Source of the DNA: Trametopsis cervina
Taxonomy: Eukaryota > Basidiomycota > Agaricomycetes > Polyporales > Irpicaceae
NCBI GenBank assembly: GCA_022385755.1
Contig: MU278349.1
Location: 1,612,001 to 1,676,000, forward strand
Direction: 5' to 3'
DNA: 64,000 bases
Part shown: one piece after another, positions 42,865 to 54,400 of the stretch
Numbering within the stretch: the first letter of the stretch is position 1
Layout: every line of letters begins with the position of its first letter
Program-made: the position numbers and the translations under genes
The notes under the pieces: model-generated
Databases searched by the model: none
Told to the model about the DNA's origin: nothing
The model's input: the letters and a program-made list of their open reading frames with translations, nothing else

Positions 42865-44179
42865 ATGCAGCATCCTTTGCAGCTGCTAGATCTCAACGAC
42901 GATGTACTGTTGCTCATCTGCGCAGCGGTACGTGATCTCACAGAGCCGGACCCGTCTATCGTGCCCCGCCCGTGGCTGAAAAAAGCGGTATGTGCGCAAT
43001 CATTTGCATAAAGAGTGCACGCTGACCGCTCTACCATGTTGGCCAGAACCCTATGAAGAATCTATCCCTAACTTGCAAGCACATCAGAGAGCTCTGTCTT
43101 CCCTACCTCTTCAGCTGCCTCAGGCTGCACTCGCAGGTCGCTGACCCCTGGTCCAACGCTCTCAGGAGGATAGACGAATGGAACAGTGCCCACGCAAAAT
43201 ACGCGAGGTAAGACCTCCCCCCCTCCTCTCTCATCCAGACCACTGCCCCAAAGCTCACATCGCCACGTCAGTGAGGTTTTTATCTGCATCAACATCGGCT
43301 GGATACTCGACCCAGTGTTTCCTCCATCCCTCCCAGCTCGTCTCATCGAGCTGCTGCAGACGGTCGCAAGTACCGGCGTGCCGCTCGAAAAGCTGACGCT
43401 GGCGGTGCACGACCGCGAGGCGAGTGCGTTCGCGAACGCGTTCGCCTCGTGTAGCATCGTGTTCCCGGACATGCGGGTGCTTATCATCTGCCCCTCACTA
43501 CACACCGTAGTGCGCTGCTGCCCACGAACGCAGGTGCTGCGCGGCTGGAATTTTAATGACAGGGACGACTCCGAGCTCGGGCGTCGGTTCGTTTACGAGG
43601 CGAAGGGACTGGTGGACTTGCGGTGCTTCGTCCTATACGAGGGCGAGTGCTGCTTAGAAATTACTGGTCAGTGTCTTGCTGTTTTTCTGCCTACCTGTAT
43701 TCCTGGGACGCTCATACCGCGGTGGTGTAGAGCTGCGTGACACGGTGTCTCATGTGTCTATGCTCATCATACCGGCATTTCGTTACGCGATGAGAGCGTT
43801 GGGTGATGTCGAGGTATGCGTGCTCGTTGGCTCGGCTCTCAGATTCCGAAATCAAAACCCACCTGTTATATAGACCTTCATATCGCACCTCTCACAGATG
43901 CCCAGCGTCAAGGTTCTCTGCGTGCCCCCTGCACGTCTTGGGGAAGCGGAAGAGAGGAACAAGGAGAACAAGCGGGTGTACCAGGATCGCCTCGTGTGCG
44001 AGAATCGCTACGCGTCAATGCTGTTCGAGAGGTGCTCGGACCTGCGGGAGCTGTGGTTTAGCGAGATGACGAAGGTTACGCGTGGTGAAGATGGGGAGCT
44101 CGTATGGGCAAGAGATGACCAGACGGGTCGTCCGATTTGGCGTGGCATGATGGAACATGTAACCAAGATTGGCTCCTGA
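42865..44179 (+). CDS. F-box protein, unknown substrate
   Basis: Likely substrate-recognition subunit of an SCF ubiquitin ligase. It starts at 42865 with an F-box-like N-terminus: HPLQLLDLNDDVLLLICAAV, then NPMKNLSLTCKHIRELCLPY after a short intron. The rest (about 300 residues) has leucine-rich segments such as LPARLIELLQTVASTGVPLE, FPDMRVLIICPSLHTVVRCC, LVDLRCFVLYEGECCLEITE and RCSDLRELWFSEM, giving a loose LRR-like pattern common in basidiomycete F-box proteins. Introns at about 43208-43270 and 43670-43730, and one ending at 43897, restore the frame cleanly. The stop is at 44179. Such genes are numerous and fast-evolving in Agaricomycetes. Its ATG sits immediately after repeat R2, so its present promoter may have been supplied by the duplicated NIPA 3' region. 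Confidence 0.7.
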
Positions 44180-44726
44180 CTCGGATGTCGGCGTCGTGAA
44201 CAGCTCCCAGACGATTTCGCGGAAGCGCGGACATACGGTCGACTCTTTGGTCAGGTAAAGGGGCATTTGCTTTGTTAGGAAGTATGGGAGAAGTATCAAC
44301 AGAACGAGGGGAGAGGGATGCCTCGGCCGGGGGCATATAACGAAGGGATTAGAAACCTTTTGTAGTCTCAAGCTGTCGAGCCCTCGAGCCATCTGTTTGG
44401 TAATGATAGTGCATACATATATAAGAGAAGTCGTGAACTCCTCTCCTCTAGGATCTCCCACTCCATGGATCATAAGACTAGAAGCGTCTCATGTTTTCTA
44501 AGGAGCCTGGTAGGGTGCTTAACTTGTCAGATTGCCTCGTGTACGCCAGGCTGAACGCCTCGTGTAGATGCTCCCCGTTCACCGAGCCAGGTGAATACCT
44601 CCGAGTTCCCGTTGGCTCGAATTTGCTTCCACGGACTGTACTTGTTTCGTGCTCTGCGCGAGCCGCGACGCATTCTTACGTTGCAGTTTTGTCGTCTCTC
44701 GGATCATCGTACACAGGAAGCCGACC
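44180..44726. other. Upstream region of the UPF0303 gene containing the parent of the 42.3-kb repeat
   Basis: This is about 550 bp between the F-box stop and the UPF0303 ATG. The segment about 44426-44560 is the counterpart of 42294-42425 in the chimeric pseudogene. An ORF beginning at 44491 (MFSKEPGRVLNLSDCLVYAR) is shared in sequence with the fossil copy but is not in frame with the gene downstream. It may be 5' leader or a decayed exon. Confidence 0.5.
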
Positions 44727-45791
44727 ATGTTTAACGGGTTCCACAATCCTGTACCACCAAGCGAGGCAGAACTGGCTACCCAAACACTACACGAAGAGTC
44801 CAGCTATCGGTTTCCGTCGTTCTCAGCGAACGACGCGGTCACTCTTGGGCTCTCTATACGCAAAAGGTTCCGCGCGACCAGCCGCCACGCTAAAGGCAAA
44901 GGCCTAGTGATATCAATTCAAACCGTCGCGGGACACACGCTCTTCTCGTGCACAGTCGGTGACCTGGGTGGCGTTTCCGGGGTAGGGGATGTTAGTCTGG
45001 ATAGCTGGGCCTCGTTGGAGGTATGCAGTCTTTTGAACATTAGCGGGCTGTTGCAACGTGTGCGACCTTTCGTTGGCTTATTACAGGGCATGATGGCAGT
45101 GGTGAAGCGCACAGGACATTCCAGCTATTATGTCGAAAAAGGCATGGCCGCTATGGGCAAAACTCCCAGTCAAATGGGTATTCAGGGTGATTATCGCATA
45201 TGCGGAGGAGGTGAGTTCATCGTAAATGATCTCGCGTCTTGTTGTGTAACGGGCGCTACCACACAGCTTTCCCGGTTTGGTTGGAGGTGAGTCGGCATGC
45301 ACACTAAGACGTTGTTCCTCAACGCTACATTGGCTCAGAACGCACTTTGCTGCCCAATCGCCATTGTTGGGTGCTATTCCGGTTCAAGTGCGGATGATCA
45401 CCATGTAACTATGTTTAAAGATCGTAGGTCTGGAGTGGATCTGACACTTCCGAAGTTAGTGGTGAACACAGTGAAAGATTATATCAAGAAAATGACACGA
45501 GAAACCACTCCGGGGCCTGCGCAGCCGCCTGCCCCCTCTATGCCAACGCCTCAACACCATGGCGTGCCACCGTCAGAGGCGGACAGGGAAAGCATGGTGC
45601 GTACCGAGGATAATGCTCCATGGTCAGCCTTTCACAAATGTCGTTATAGCGATGGATGCCGGAGCCTAGAGACAGCACCTTGCTTCACGGTACTGACTAT
45701 CGAACAGAGTATAGCAGGGATTATCAAGACGAGCGTGAGCTGGGAGAGCATTAGTAATGATTTCTATCGAACACATTTGGGATTAAGATAG
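44727..45791 (+). CDS. UPF0303/HbpS-like (haem-degrading domain) protein
   Basis: Member of the UPF0303 group (yeast YBR137W) with the HbpS-like fold. Its biochemical role in fungi is not settled. It starts at 44727 (MFNGFHNPVPPSEAELATQT). The conserved domain shows SYRFPSFSANDAVTLGLSIR, GLVISIQTVAGHTLFSCTVG, SWASLEG joined over an intron (45021-45086) to MMAVVKRTGHSSYYVEKG, the GGAFPVW block assembled from two exons, and CPIAIVGCYSGSSADDHH followed after a 48-nt intron by LVVNTVKDYIKK. The domain is complete. About 105 extra C-terminal residues (Pro-rich, then unrelated) end at 45791; they may be a lineage-specific tail or a missed intron. Pieces of this gene and its 5' flank occur in the chimeric pseudogene at 42294-42455. 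Confidence 0.75.
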
Positions 45792-45831
45792 TATAACATG
45801 GCACACCAGACATAACTACGCCTCCTCATCC

Positions 45832-46494
45832 TCAGTAGCCCTCCTCACTCTCAGCGGACGTAGAAGACTTCGGGCGGGACAAGACCTTGATAGCCTCTGA
45901 AGAAGCCATCAGAATTGAGACAGAGAGTGACCACAAATACATACCGTGACGAAGAAAGATTTGGCGTTGCGCAGCTGGGGAATCCGGCTCAGCATTACGA
46001 TCGGGCTCCCTCAGCTCGTAAGCCGCCTCAACATAAACCTGAGAACCCTTCTGTATCGTGGTAAGATAGGCGTTCGCCGACTCCCTGAAGGACAGAATAG
46101 TATGCCATGTTGCCCGCTTCGTCAATGCCGCTGTTGAAGTACTCAGTTGCCGCATCAGTGTATACCGGAGGATTGCTCACAATCATCGCTGTCAGACGAC
46201 GAGGGAGGATAGCTGTTGGTTACCACTTTATACCTGAGAACGATTTAATCAAAAATGCGTCAAGGAGAAGAGAACTCCACATACACAACATATTCCTTGT
46301 CATTCTTAGTTGTTCTCACTTCTGGCTGGACTCCAATCCGTCCAACTAGAGTCAGCTTCGCCACATCTTGAGGAGATGCTGTAGTTGTAAAGTTCTAAAA
46401 CAGTCGGGTGAGCACGAGCTCAAACACAGACATACAAATCACTGACTCGGGGCTTCAAGGCCGACGCTGCAGAGCGACGAACTGCAGAGAACAT
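45832..46494 (-). CDS. RIM1: RIM1, mitochondrial single-stranded DNA-binding protein
   Basis: OB-fold SSB that coats single-stranded mtDNA during replication. It starts at 46494 (MFSAVRRSAASALKPR, a typical presequence). Splicing then gives NFTTTASPQDVAKLTLVGRI and GVQPEVRTTKNDKEYVV, the SSB-family opening strands (LxGRxGxxPE). These are followed by YKVVTNSYPP, the STAALTKRATWHTILSFRES segment and YLTTIQKGSQVYVEAAYELR, which corresponds to the KGxxVYVEG strand. A 47-nt intron joins IFLRH to EAIKVLSRPKSSTSAESEEG. The protein is about 170 residues. The gene end is 40 bp from the UPF0303 gene end, and the start is 191 bp from the divergent HBS1 start. The replicative polymerase MIP1 is 5 kb away. 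Confidence 0.88.
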
Positions 46495-46685
46495 GGCTTC
46501 TGGACGAGTGGGCGTTGCTGGTAAGCAACGCTATGTTTGACCGCGAATAGCTGTCACAGTCATGTGACCGAGTCACGTTTAATGACGATCGCTGGATCTC
46601 GAACTGCGAGATATCGTTTAACCCTCAGTACTATCTCTCTCTCCAAACATATACCTGCTCTTCGTTACTCTGAGTGCATACCGCG
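46495..46685. promoter_or_regulatory. Compact bidirectional promoter RIM1 / HBS1
   Basis: Only 191 bp separate the two divergent ATGs, so the two genes must share upstream sequence. CGTCACAGTCATGTGACCGAGTCACG-type dyad elements are visible around 46550-46580 (TGTCACAGTCATGTGACCG); the core CATGTGAC is E-box-like. Confidence 0.5.
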
Positions 46686-49600
46686 ATGTCGAGACACAGG
46701 ATTGTGCGGAATATGAACATTGAAGGTGCGAGCGAGATCTTCGTATACCAACTCTGATCCATAACCGACTCTCCACCAGAGGAATTGAATGATGAGGCTT
46801 TTTCGGATGGTGGGGAAGACGATCTAACCCAAGAAGACTACGGTATAAGAGTGTAGTTTATACGATGAACGAGGTGCTAACGCTTCCTTAGACCGGCTAG
46901 TGCAGGGTCTCGAACAGATTCGGGCAGCCGTGGGCCCTGCAGAGCAGTCAGGAATGTCAGACCAACAAATCAAGGAAACTCTACACTATTATTACTTTGA
47001 CGTGAACGAGAGTCTTAACTGGCTACTTGGTGAGACTGAGCACGACACGTATGTACCCATCATCTCACCGTGTCCTCAGAGCAACAGGGACGCAAACGTG
47101 CAGCAGAGGAACGTCGAGGTGAGCTGACTTCTTCCTTCTTCAGTACAACTCCTCCCCCTTTTCGTGTAATTATCCGCCCCATTGTTGTGCATTGCTCGAC
47201 CATGGAGTTGTGATGGTAAGAAAGCGAGAAGGTGCTTGTCCTCAGTCCGATTTCGCGCGCGCGATGAGCTTCCTGTTTACCAGCGATGCTGTAGATGGCA
47301 AATCTTTACCCCTCCTTCCTGGGCAAGAAGAGATACTTTCTCCTCCCCGCATCATTGCGTTCAACGAAGGAGGAAGTGGTGATGGCCGTTCCAACGTTCC
47401 CTTGATCCGGTTAGGACCTGAGGAGCCAGACGATTTCTTTTATTCGACCTCCGCAGAGGACGATTCACGTTCGCATGATAAACTGTCCACTATAACCGAA
47501 CGCACGGAGCTGTCCGAATATAGCCACGATTGGCCCTTGCCGGTAGAGCCTCCTCCTCCTGTACAACGGCACACGTCCATGACATCCTACGCTTCGACGT
47601 CTGACTATGGTCAAGTGATCGGTAAGTGACAATAGTTCAATCCAGTTTTCATCTCATTGTTGTGTAGAGAGGACACACGTCGAGGATCCTAATCATATTC
47701 CGCCTTCACCTACGCTATCTGCTCTTCAGCGACTGTCTATGCAAGAACCTCCCCCCACAGCTTCGTCCACAGGGTCCCGCACGCCTACGCAGGAAACGGC
47801 CGTGTTACCCATTGTCGAGCCTGACCTTCCTGTCGATCCTCCGCCTGTCCCTCCCAAACCCAGTCTACGCTCACTCGCCAAGAAGGCGCAGTCACAATCT
47901 TCCATTTCAACCGTCAAAGCTGCAGCCGCTGCCCCTGGCTCGAATATATCTACTGGTGAAACAGAGACTACTGGTACTGTTACGCCGAAGAAACCGAAGT
48001 CCAAGTTATCAGCGTTGGCAAGTTCCCGCTCAAGTGTCAGTAGCAGGACCTCCGACATATCCAGCGTCAGATCAGGAAGTTCGGTGGTCACATATCCGCA
48101 TTTGCGTCCCGCACCGCAATCCGTCATATCATTACCTGACGCACAGTCCTCTATCACCAGCTCCTCTTCGTCTTTACCAGATGATGCAGAGTCTTCCATC
48201 ACCAAGGACTCTTCCCTTATGTCGTCGCATGCACGAAGGGCCGTTGAAGCAGCATTACTACTCGAGGCTGCCGACTCTCCTCCAAAACGGCGGAGCGAAC
48301 AGACGACGAAGTCGCTCAGCCGTCCTGTCTCTGATGCAGGAGTCATTTCCCACACCCCGAGGCCGAGGGAGGCTCCGGTTTTACTACAATCTCCGGCGGC
48401 ATCACATACAAGTAACAATCGTCCTCCTTCGCAGCCTGCGGTATCTCCCCAACCACCTTCTGCTTCTGAATCGAAGCCCAAAGTATCCAAACTTGCTCAG
48501 CTTGCACAAGTCAAGGCGCAGCAGAGTCAAGCTCACTGGATGCCCAAGCCGAAACGACCTGTATCTGAGGGCTCAGATCTAATGACGCACAAATCACATA
48601 CGGAGTACCTCACGCCCATTGCCAATGGGCCGACGGCGACAACAGCAATCACGACTTCTTATCAAAGTCTTGCCAGTCTCGCTCGTCCCTCGCGCTCCGA
48701 TCCGGATGCGCAGAACACCGTAGATATGTTCTCCAAAAAGCACTCCCGATCACCAGTGGAGACTAAGCAGTCGAAGTTGGCTATGAAGAGTAGGAAGGCG
48801 CAGAAGACTATGCAGCCTGAGCCTCAGTTGGAGCCCGAACCTGAACCTGAGCCTGCGCTGTCCGCATTGGATTTACCAACTATGTTCATGCCATTGAATA
48901 TTCAGCCTCGTGCGTCCCCTTCGGCCTTCGCTTCAGTACTTCTCAATGACGAAGCGCCATCTGCGGAAGCCGCCGCGCCAAAGACCAAAGACAAAGGAAG
49001 CTCACGAGCACGTGAACATAAAGAAATCGTGGAGAAAACGCGTCGCAGGACCCACAAACGCAATGAAGTTCCTCCACCACCTGGCCTTGCCTCGCCTGCT
49101 GATGGATTTGCGTTTGATGTCCCCAGCCCTGACGACGTTGTTTTCAAAGCTCGTCGCGGGACGTCACTTGCTCAGCGATCGTCTTCCACCACCACACACC
49201 TGCCTCCTTCAACCACTTCAGCCTCCTCTTCTAACCCTCCTGTTCCGTCTCGCTGATAATATTTGGTCTGATGATCTGCATGTACTGACTCCTAAATTGT
49301 GATAATATATCTAGCTGTTAAAGAACGCGAGAAAGCTCAGAAATTGGCGGACCAGAAGAAAATTGCGGAAGCTAGCTCGAAGCTTCCTGCCGCATCCAAG
49401 AAGGGTGGTATCAAGAAATCTGGAACTGCCACCCCCTCGAAATCGACCGATGCCAGACAGCTTGACCTCTCTGCTTTGAATCTCGATGCTTCGGATGGTG
49501 GCCCTGTGTTTGATGAACCTCCTCCGAAGATTACTATCGCAAGGGAGAAGGTTCTAGAGGAGGCAACAAAAGCACTTCAAGCTCAGGATTCAAAACAAAA

Positions 49601-51351
49601 CATCAGTCTCGTCGTGATTGGTGAGATTAACTCAATAATGCATTCAGTATATCTCATGTGTGGCTACAGGTCATGTTGATGCCGGAAAGTCGACTCTTAT
49701 GGGTCGATTATTGTATGAACTCGGAAGAATGGACGAAAAGAAACGAGTTGCGAACGAAAGAGCTAGTAGTAAGATTGGTAAAAGCAGCTTCAGCTGGGCT
49801 TGGGAATTCGACGGAACGACCGAAGAAAGAGAACGGTGGGACCAGCTCGTCTCTGGGATACATGATATCTGATCACATGCTTCCAGTGGTATCACGATGG
49901 ATGTCGCTTTGCAGACCATGACTACATCTAGACGACAGATAACCATCCTCGATGCACCCGGTCACAAAGACTTTATACCGAACATGATCTCCGGAGCCTC
50001 TCAAGCAGACTGCGCATTGCTCGTTGTGGACTCAGCTACGGGAGAGTTCGAGGCTGGGTTCGACAGAGGGGGACAAACACGGGAACATCTCCTGCTTGTT
50101 CGAAGTCTCGGAGTTTCCCAAGTCGTGGTAGCGATCAACAAGCTCGATCAGGTCGGCCCCAAAGGTGATAGGATATTCAATGGTATTGACTTATTTTCTG
50201 TTTGCTCTAGGTCAATTGGGATCAGAGTCGTTATGACGATATCTGTAGCCTCTTGAAGCCTTTCCTTGTGCAAACTGGGTTCCACCCTTCAAAGACAAGC
50301 TTTGTCCCTGTAGGCGCGATGGCCGGCATCAACTTGGTGAATAGAGACGGTGCGGAGGCTGCCCCGCTCAGAGCATGGTATCAGGGTCCAACCCTGGTAG
50401 ATCAACTAGGTGGGTTGCATACTTCCACAGGCCGAACCTGGCTGATGCGTTGCAGATCGCCTTGAGCCGCCTTCGCGAGATTTAACTTCTCCCTTACGGT
50501 TTCCCGTATCGAACGTCTTCAAGGGGCAATCGTCGGGAACCGCGGTTACTGGACGAGTCAGCAGTGGACTTTTACAAGTTGGAGAGCGCCTTCGCATTTT
50601 GCCTGGCGATGAGACAGCTATAGTAAGAAGTACGTCTACGCCTGAGCACTTTCATCTCTTTCTGCTATGGGCCCGATTTACCCCTGACGTTCGTTTTCCT
50701 AGCAATCGAGGCTGAGACGGAAACCCTTTCATGGGCGGCTGCAGGCTCTAATGTCACTTTATACCTGACAGCGGTCGATCCCGTTCACCTGAATATTGGC
50801 AGTGTCCTCTGTCCCATGAATGATGTCATCCCCCTTGCGACCTCATTTACGGCTCGTATAATCGTCTTTGATATCCAAGTGCCAATTACTGCAGGAGCTT
50901 CAGTGAGTTGCAACTACAATTGGAGTTCTGCCGTCTGACCAAAGATCAGGTTGAGCTATTTCATCATTCGCGTGACGTTCCTGTCAGCATCTCCAAGCTG
51001 TTGGCCACGCTCGACAGATCTTCTGGCACAGTGCTGCGCAGGAACCCGAGGTGAGACTCCCAACGCATACCCAGGTATCCATATCTGATTACTGTATAGG
51101 GTCTTGACAAAGAGTGTCTCTGCTGAAGTGCAGATTACCTTGCGCAGTCCTACTTATTCTGGTCCCTCGATTCGACCCCAACCTATCCCTCTTGAGCCAT
51201 TTTCCATCAATAAAGAGATGGGCAGGATCCTGATACGTCGCTCAGGCGAAACAATTGCTGCAGGTGAGTCCGGACTTCATACCCTAAAGATACCCTAACT
51301 GAGGTTTATATTCCAGGCGTAGTTCTAGATATTATTTCGAAGGAAATATGA
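46686..51351 (+). CDS. HBS1: HBS1, ribosome-rescue translational GTPase (probable dual HBS1/SKI7 locus)
   Basis: eRF3-like GTPase that works with Dom34/Pelota to release stalled ribosomes in no-go and non-stop decay. It starts at 46686 ([13 protein letters not shown]). The N-terminal HBS1 domain is seen as [33 protein letters not shown] and [13 protein letters not shown]. The GTPase domain carries G1 [20 protein letters not shown] (about 49610-49720), G2 RGITMDVA, G3 [12 protein letters not shown] (about 49954-49990) and G4 NKLD (about 50140). Domains II and III follow, with [17 protein letters not shown] and [20 protein letters not shown], ending [11 protein letters not shown] at 51351. Between the N-domain and the GTPase lies a 1.6-kb exon (47668-49256) that ends in a stop and is phase-compatible with skipping; see that entry. 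The GTPase isoform joins ...GQVI to [10 protein letters not shown]. Confidence 0.92.
47668..49256 (+). other. Alternative SKI7-like terminal exon inside HBS1
   Basis: The donor at 47622 leaves a phase-1 G (GTG ATC G). Splicing to the AG at 47666-47667 gives GAG and opens this exon of about 530 codons, which terminates at TGA 49254-49256. Splicing instead to the AG at 49313-49314 gives GCT and reads directly into VKEREKAQK and the GTPase. I find no good in-frame GT donor near the 3' end of the long exon, so it reads best as a terminal exon. It is disordered (Ser/Pro/Thr-rich) but has ordered-looking islands: [35 protein letters not shown] (about 48600-48660), [10 protein letters not shown] (about 48915-48945) and [12 protein letters not shown] (about 49110-49140). 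A [13 protein letters not shown] repeat lies at about 48815-48858. Confidence 0.65.
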
Positions 51352-51468
51352 GACAAAAGTATCATTACATGGTAGTGAACTGTAGTATATGCGTGAGATC
51401 TCTAGGACAATGTTAACGTGTGTAAGATACCGATTGACTAAATGCATGTAAGTAGAGATAATTTACGA

Positions 51469-54400
51469 TTAAACACCGGGCATTCTATTTAGCTCCTCTG
51501 ATATGGCCGCCCAATCCACCGCCTCCTCAGCATCGTCAAGTTGCACAGTTTTCCGCTTTGGCTTTGTCGTCGCGGACTTCGGCGTTCGCTTCTTTACACC
51601 TCCTATTCCACCTCTGTACTTTCGCCCTGTCATGCGTGAAGCCAATGCCTTGATCTCCGCGAATTCAGACGTCGCTTGAGCTTGCAACCAAGCGGCACTC
51701 TTGGCGCGATGCACCAAGCAATCAGGCTCCCTGTAGCCCGGAGCAGGAAGACGGGGACGGATACCCTCTGACCGCTGCATAGCTGATCCGTCGGCCCATA
51801 GAGAACCCCCACTGGTTCTCTCCAATACTTGCGTTATATTCAAACTCTCTCCGGCTTTGATAGGTACGGGCTGAGATGGCGTGACACACGACATGTCAAC
51901 TTCTTTGCGGAGAACGTGATCAATGTCCACCGCCGAAAAGAAGGCTACACCCTGTGGGAGATCGTCCATGCCTAACTTGTAGGCGAAAAGGCAGCGAGTC
52001 CAGAGATTAGCAATTTGCAGCGCCAAGGCAGCCCTGTATTTATCTTCCTCCTTGACAAGGTATCGCAGTTCGTCGTGCACCGAAATGAGATAACGGGCCT
52101 TGATGTCGTACCTGCTGATCAGGTGGTCCATAGCGACGATGAGCAGATGAAGGTAGTCGACTCCGGACGACTGCACGACCCAGTTGATACGAGAGGTCAT
52201 GTAGTCAGAGCCGAACTTGGCTGGTAGATAATCCTTGGATAGAGCATAGGTAATACCGCAACCAAGGGCGGGAGTTTGCGGTTTGTCGGATAAAGCGATC
52301 TCTTCCAGTTTGTTGAAGACAAAACTTTCGGAGCCGCCAAACCAAAACTTGCGACCAAACAAGTCCGGGCGATGAGTATTCTTCCCCTTCGTCGAGGCGT
52401 ACAGATTTTCTGCCAGTTTCCGCGCTTCGTCTTGTAGCATAGACGGATTAGATTGCAAGAGTAGCAGGACCGCGTGACGCATGCCGGCACCGTAGATGCG
52501 AGAGTAATTGAAGACTTTCGCTGCATCTCGAGATATACCAAGGATGCTCGCCGTCTTCGAATGCAGATCCGTTCCCGCGGCTTTCGTCCCCTCCAGGGTC
52601 ATCCAGCCGATAGCGGTAGCGCCATGCAGGCCGAACTGAGCGTCGCCCATGGCACTAGAGATCCACAATTCCTCCGAGTCGACATCTGCACCAACCAAGG
52701 CGTAACCATCAGGCGCGCGCACCAACGCCTTCAGCTCAGATCCTACGCGGTTCTTCTTCGCGTTACTAGCTGTGAGCCAGGTCTTCTCGATAGCGCGCCT
52801 GGTGACGGTACCCATTGTGATGACTTGAGGTACGATGATGCCCCACTTCCGAGCAGGATCCTGAGGCCGGTCGATGCCTATGTCGAGCTGGTCGCTCTGC
52901 CAAAGCACCATCTGGTTCATCACTCGATCTCGGGCACTGATCCAATAACTGCACTGAGCGTTCATATCCAAAGCGTCTTGTGCTGCGCTTTCCGGACTCG
53001 TTAGGGTACCATCCTGTGCGTACTTGATGAACGTCTTCCCCAGCGGGCTACCGACGTTCGCCTTCTCTCCGTCTTTGTGAGGCAGCTTATAGTAGACAAA
53101 GCGCTTGCTCGCGACCTCGGCTTTCATAGCTTCATCCGCGGGATCGTAGAATGAAAGGGAAGAAGCCATCGTCTTGAATTCTGCATCAGCGGGTACTCGG
53201 AAGGTCCAGCCATACTGACGTGAGTGGAACAGAGGCCAGCCTAGCCATGACAGTCGCAATAATATAGGAGCCAGGCGATTGCGGACAGTGAGGTCCACGG
53301 TACCTGGAGCTACGTCCTTCTGCGGTCTCGTCAAATCCCAGTACCACTTCGGCCACATAACGGGTGGAGATTTAGCACGCGCCGTTGCCTTGGCTTTGGT
53401 AGTCGAAGAGATCGCGACCGCCTTCCAATCGAGATTCTTGAGCCAAGCATCTCTCCGGATAGTATCACCATCGGTAGCCAATGCCTTCTCAGCCAGAGAG
53501 GTGATGCGACTCTCAATGTCCGGAGTTATGGTCCCAGAAATGATAGCTTGCACCACCTCAAGGTCCGCCGCTTGAAGCCTCCCGCTCTTCAGCGCAGGCA
53601 AACCGTGCGATTGTGAAAGCACATTCAAGGTCTTCGACTTCGTAGATGTGGGTAGCCGTTTGACTTCGCCGTTCTCAACATAATGCCACTTGTCTGAGGG
53701 GGTATGAATAAGCGGGTGGCCATCATAGGATACCTTTAGTAGATATGGCAGAATAGCGTTGACTGATGTTGACGCTAACGGTCCTGCGACGAACGTCCTG
53801 TACCAAGCAGGTACAGTACGTTGCGATTGTGACCCGACGACAAGTTTGTCCTAAACAAAATTGCACTGTCAGCCTTTCGCCGTAGTCTTATGATAGAAGT
53901 CACCCGCCTTTGCTTGTCCGACTCCGCGAGATGGACCCGCAATTTTCGGTGACCAATCCAGCTGACTCAGCCAGACATCTTGTCGCCACAACCCGTCTAC
54001 CGCCATAGCCTTCGCCTGATGTGCGAGTTCAGAGAGACGAGCTTTCACCTTATAGTTCAGCTCGTTGTATGTCCTCTCCGCGCTCTCTATGTATTTCTCC
54101 CATTCTTCATTGACGGTCAGGAAGCTGGAGCCCATAGTAAGGATACCTGCAAAGGAGACCGGGCTGGGGCAGGCCTTCAAGAAGGCAGGGAGAACCTTGC
54201 TGAAAACCCTATGCGTCACGTAGACATCATAAGAACAATAACTTAAGTAGTCTTGGATGCCCTCGAGAATCTCCTCGCGGGAATGGGTCATAAAGTCATT
54301 TCGGGTTTCCTTCTCCATCTTGATGCCACAGTGGAGCTTCGCAACATCAACCAGGCCGTTGGCGGCCGTGATGTCTTCCCAGCGTTTCGCATTGAGGTCG

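Noticed and set aside
47726..48490. 254-codon minus-strand ORF inside HBS1
   Set aside because: It is the antisense shadow of the Ser/Pro-rich long exon; low-complexity coding DNA of this kind often leaves the opposite frame open. No domain or start context.
52474..53004. 176-codon plus-strand ORF over MIP1
   Set aside because: Antisense to the polymerase domain, whose motifs A and B are conserved in the real frame.
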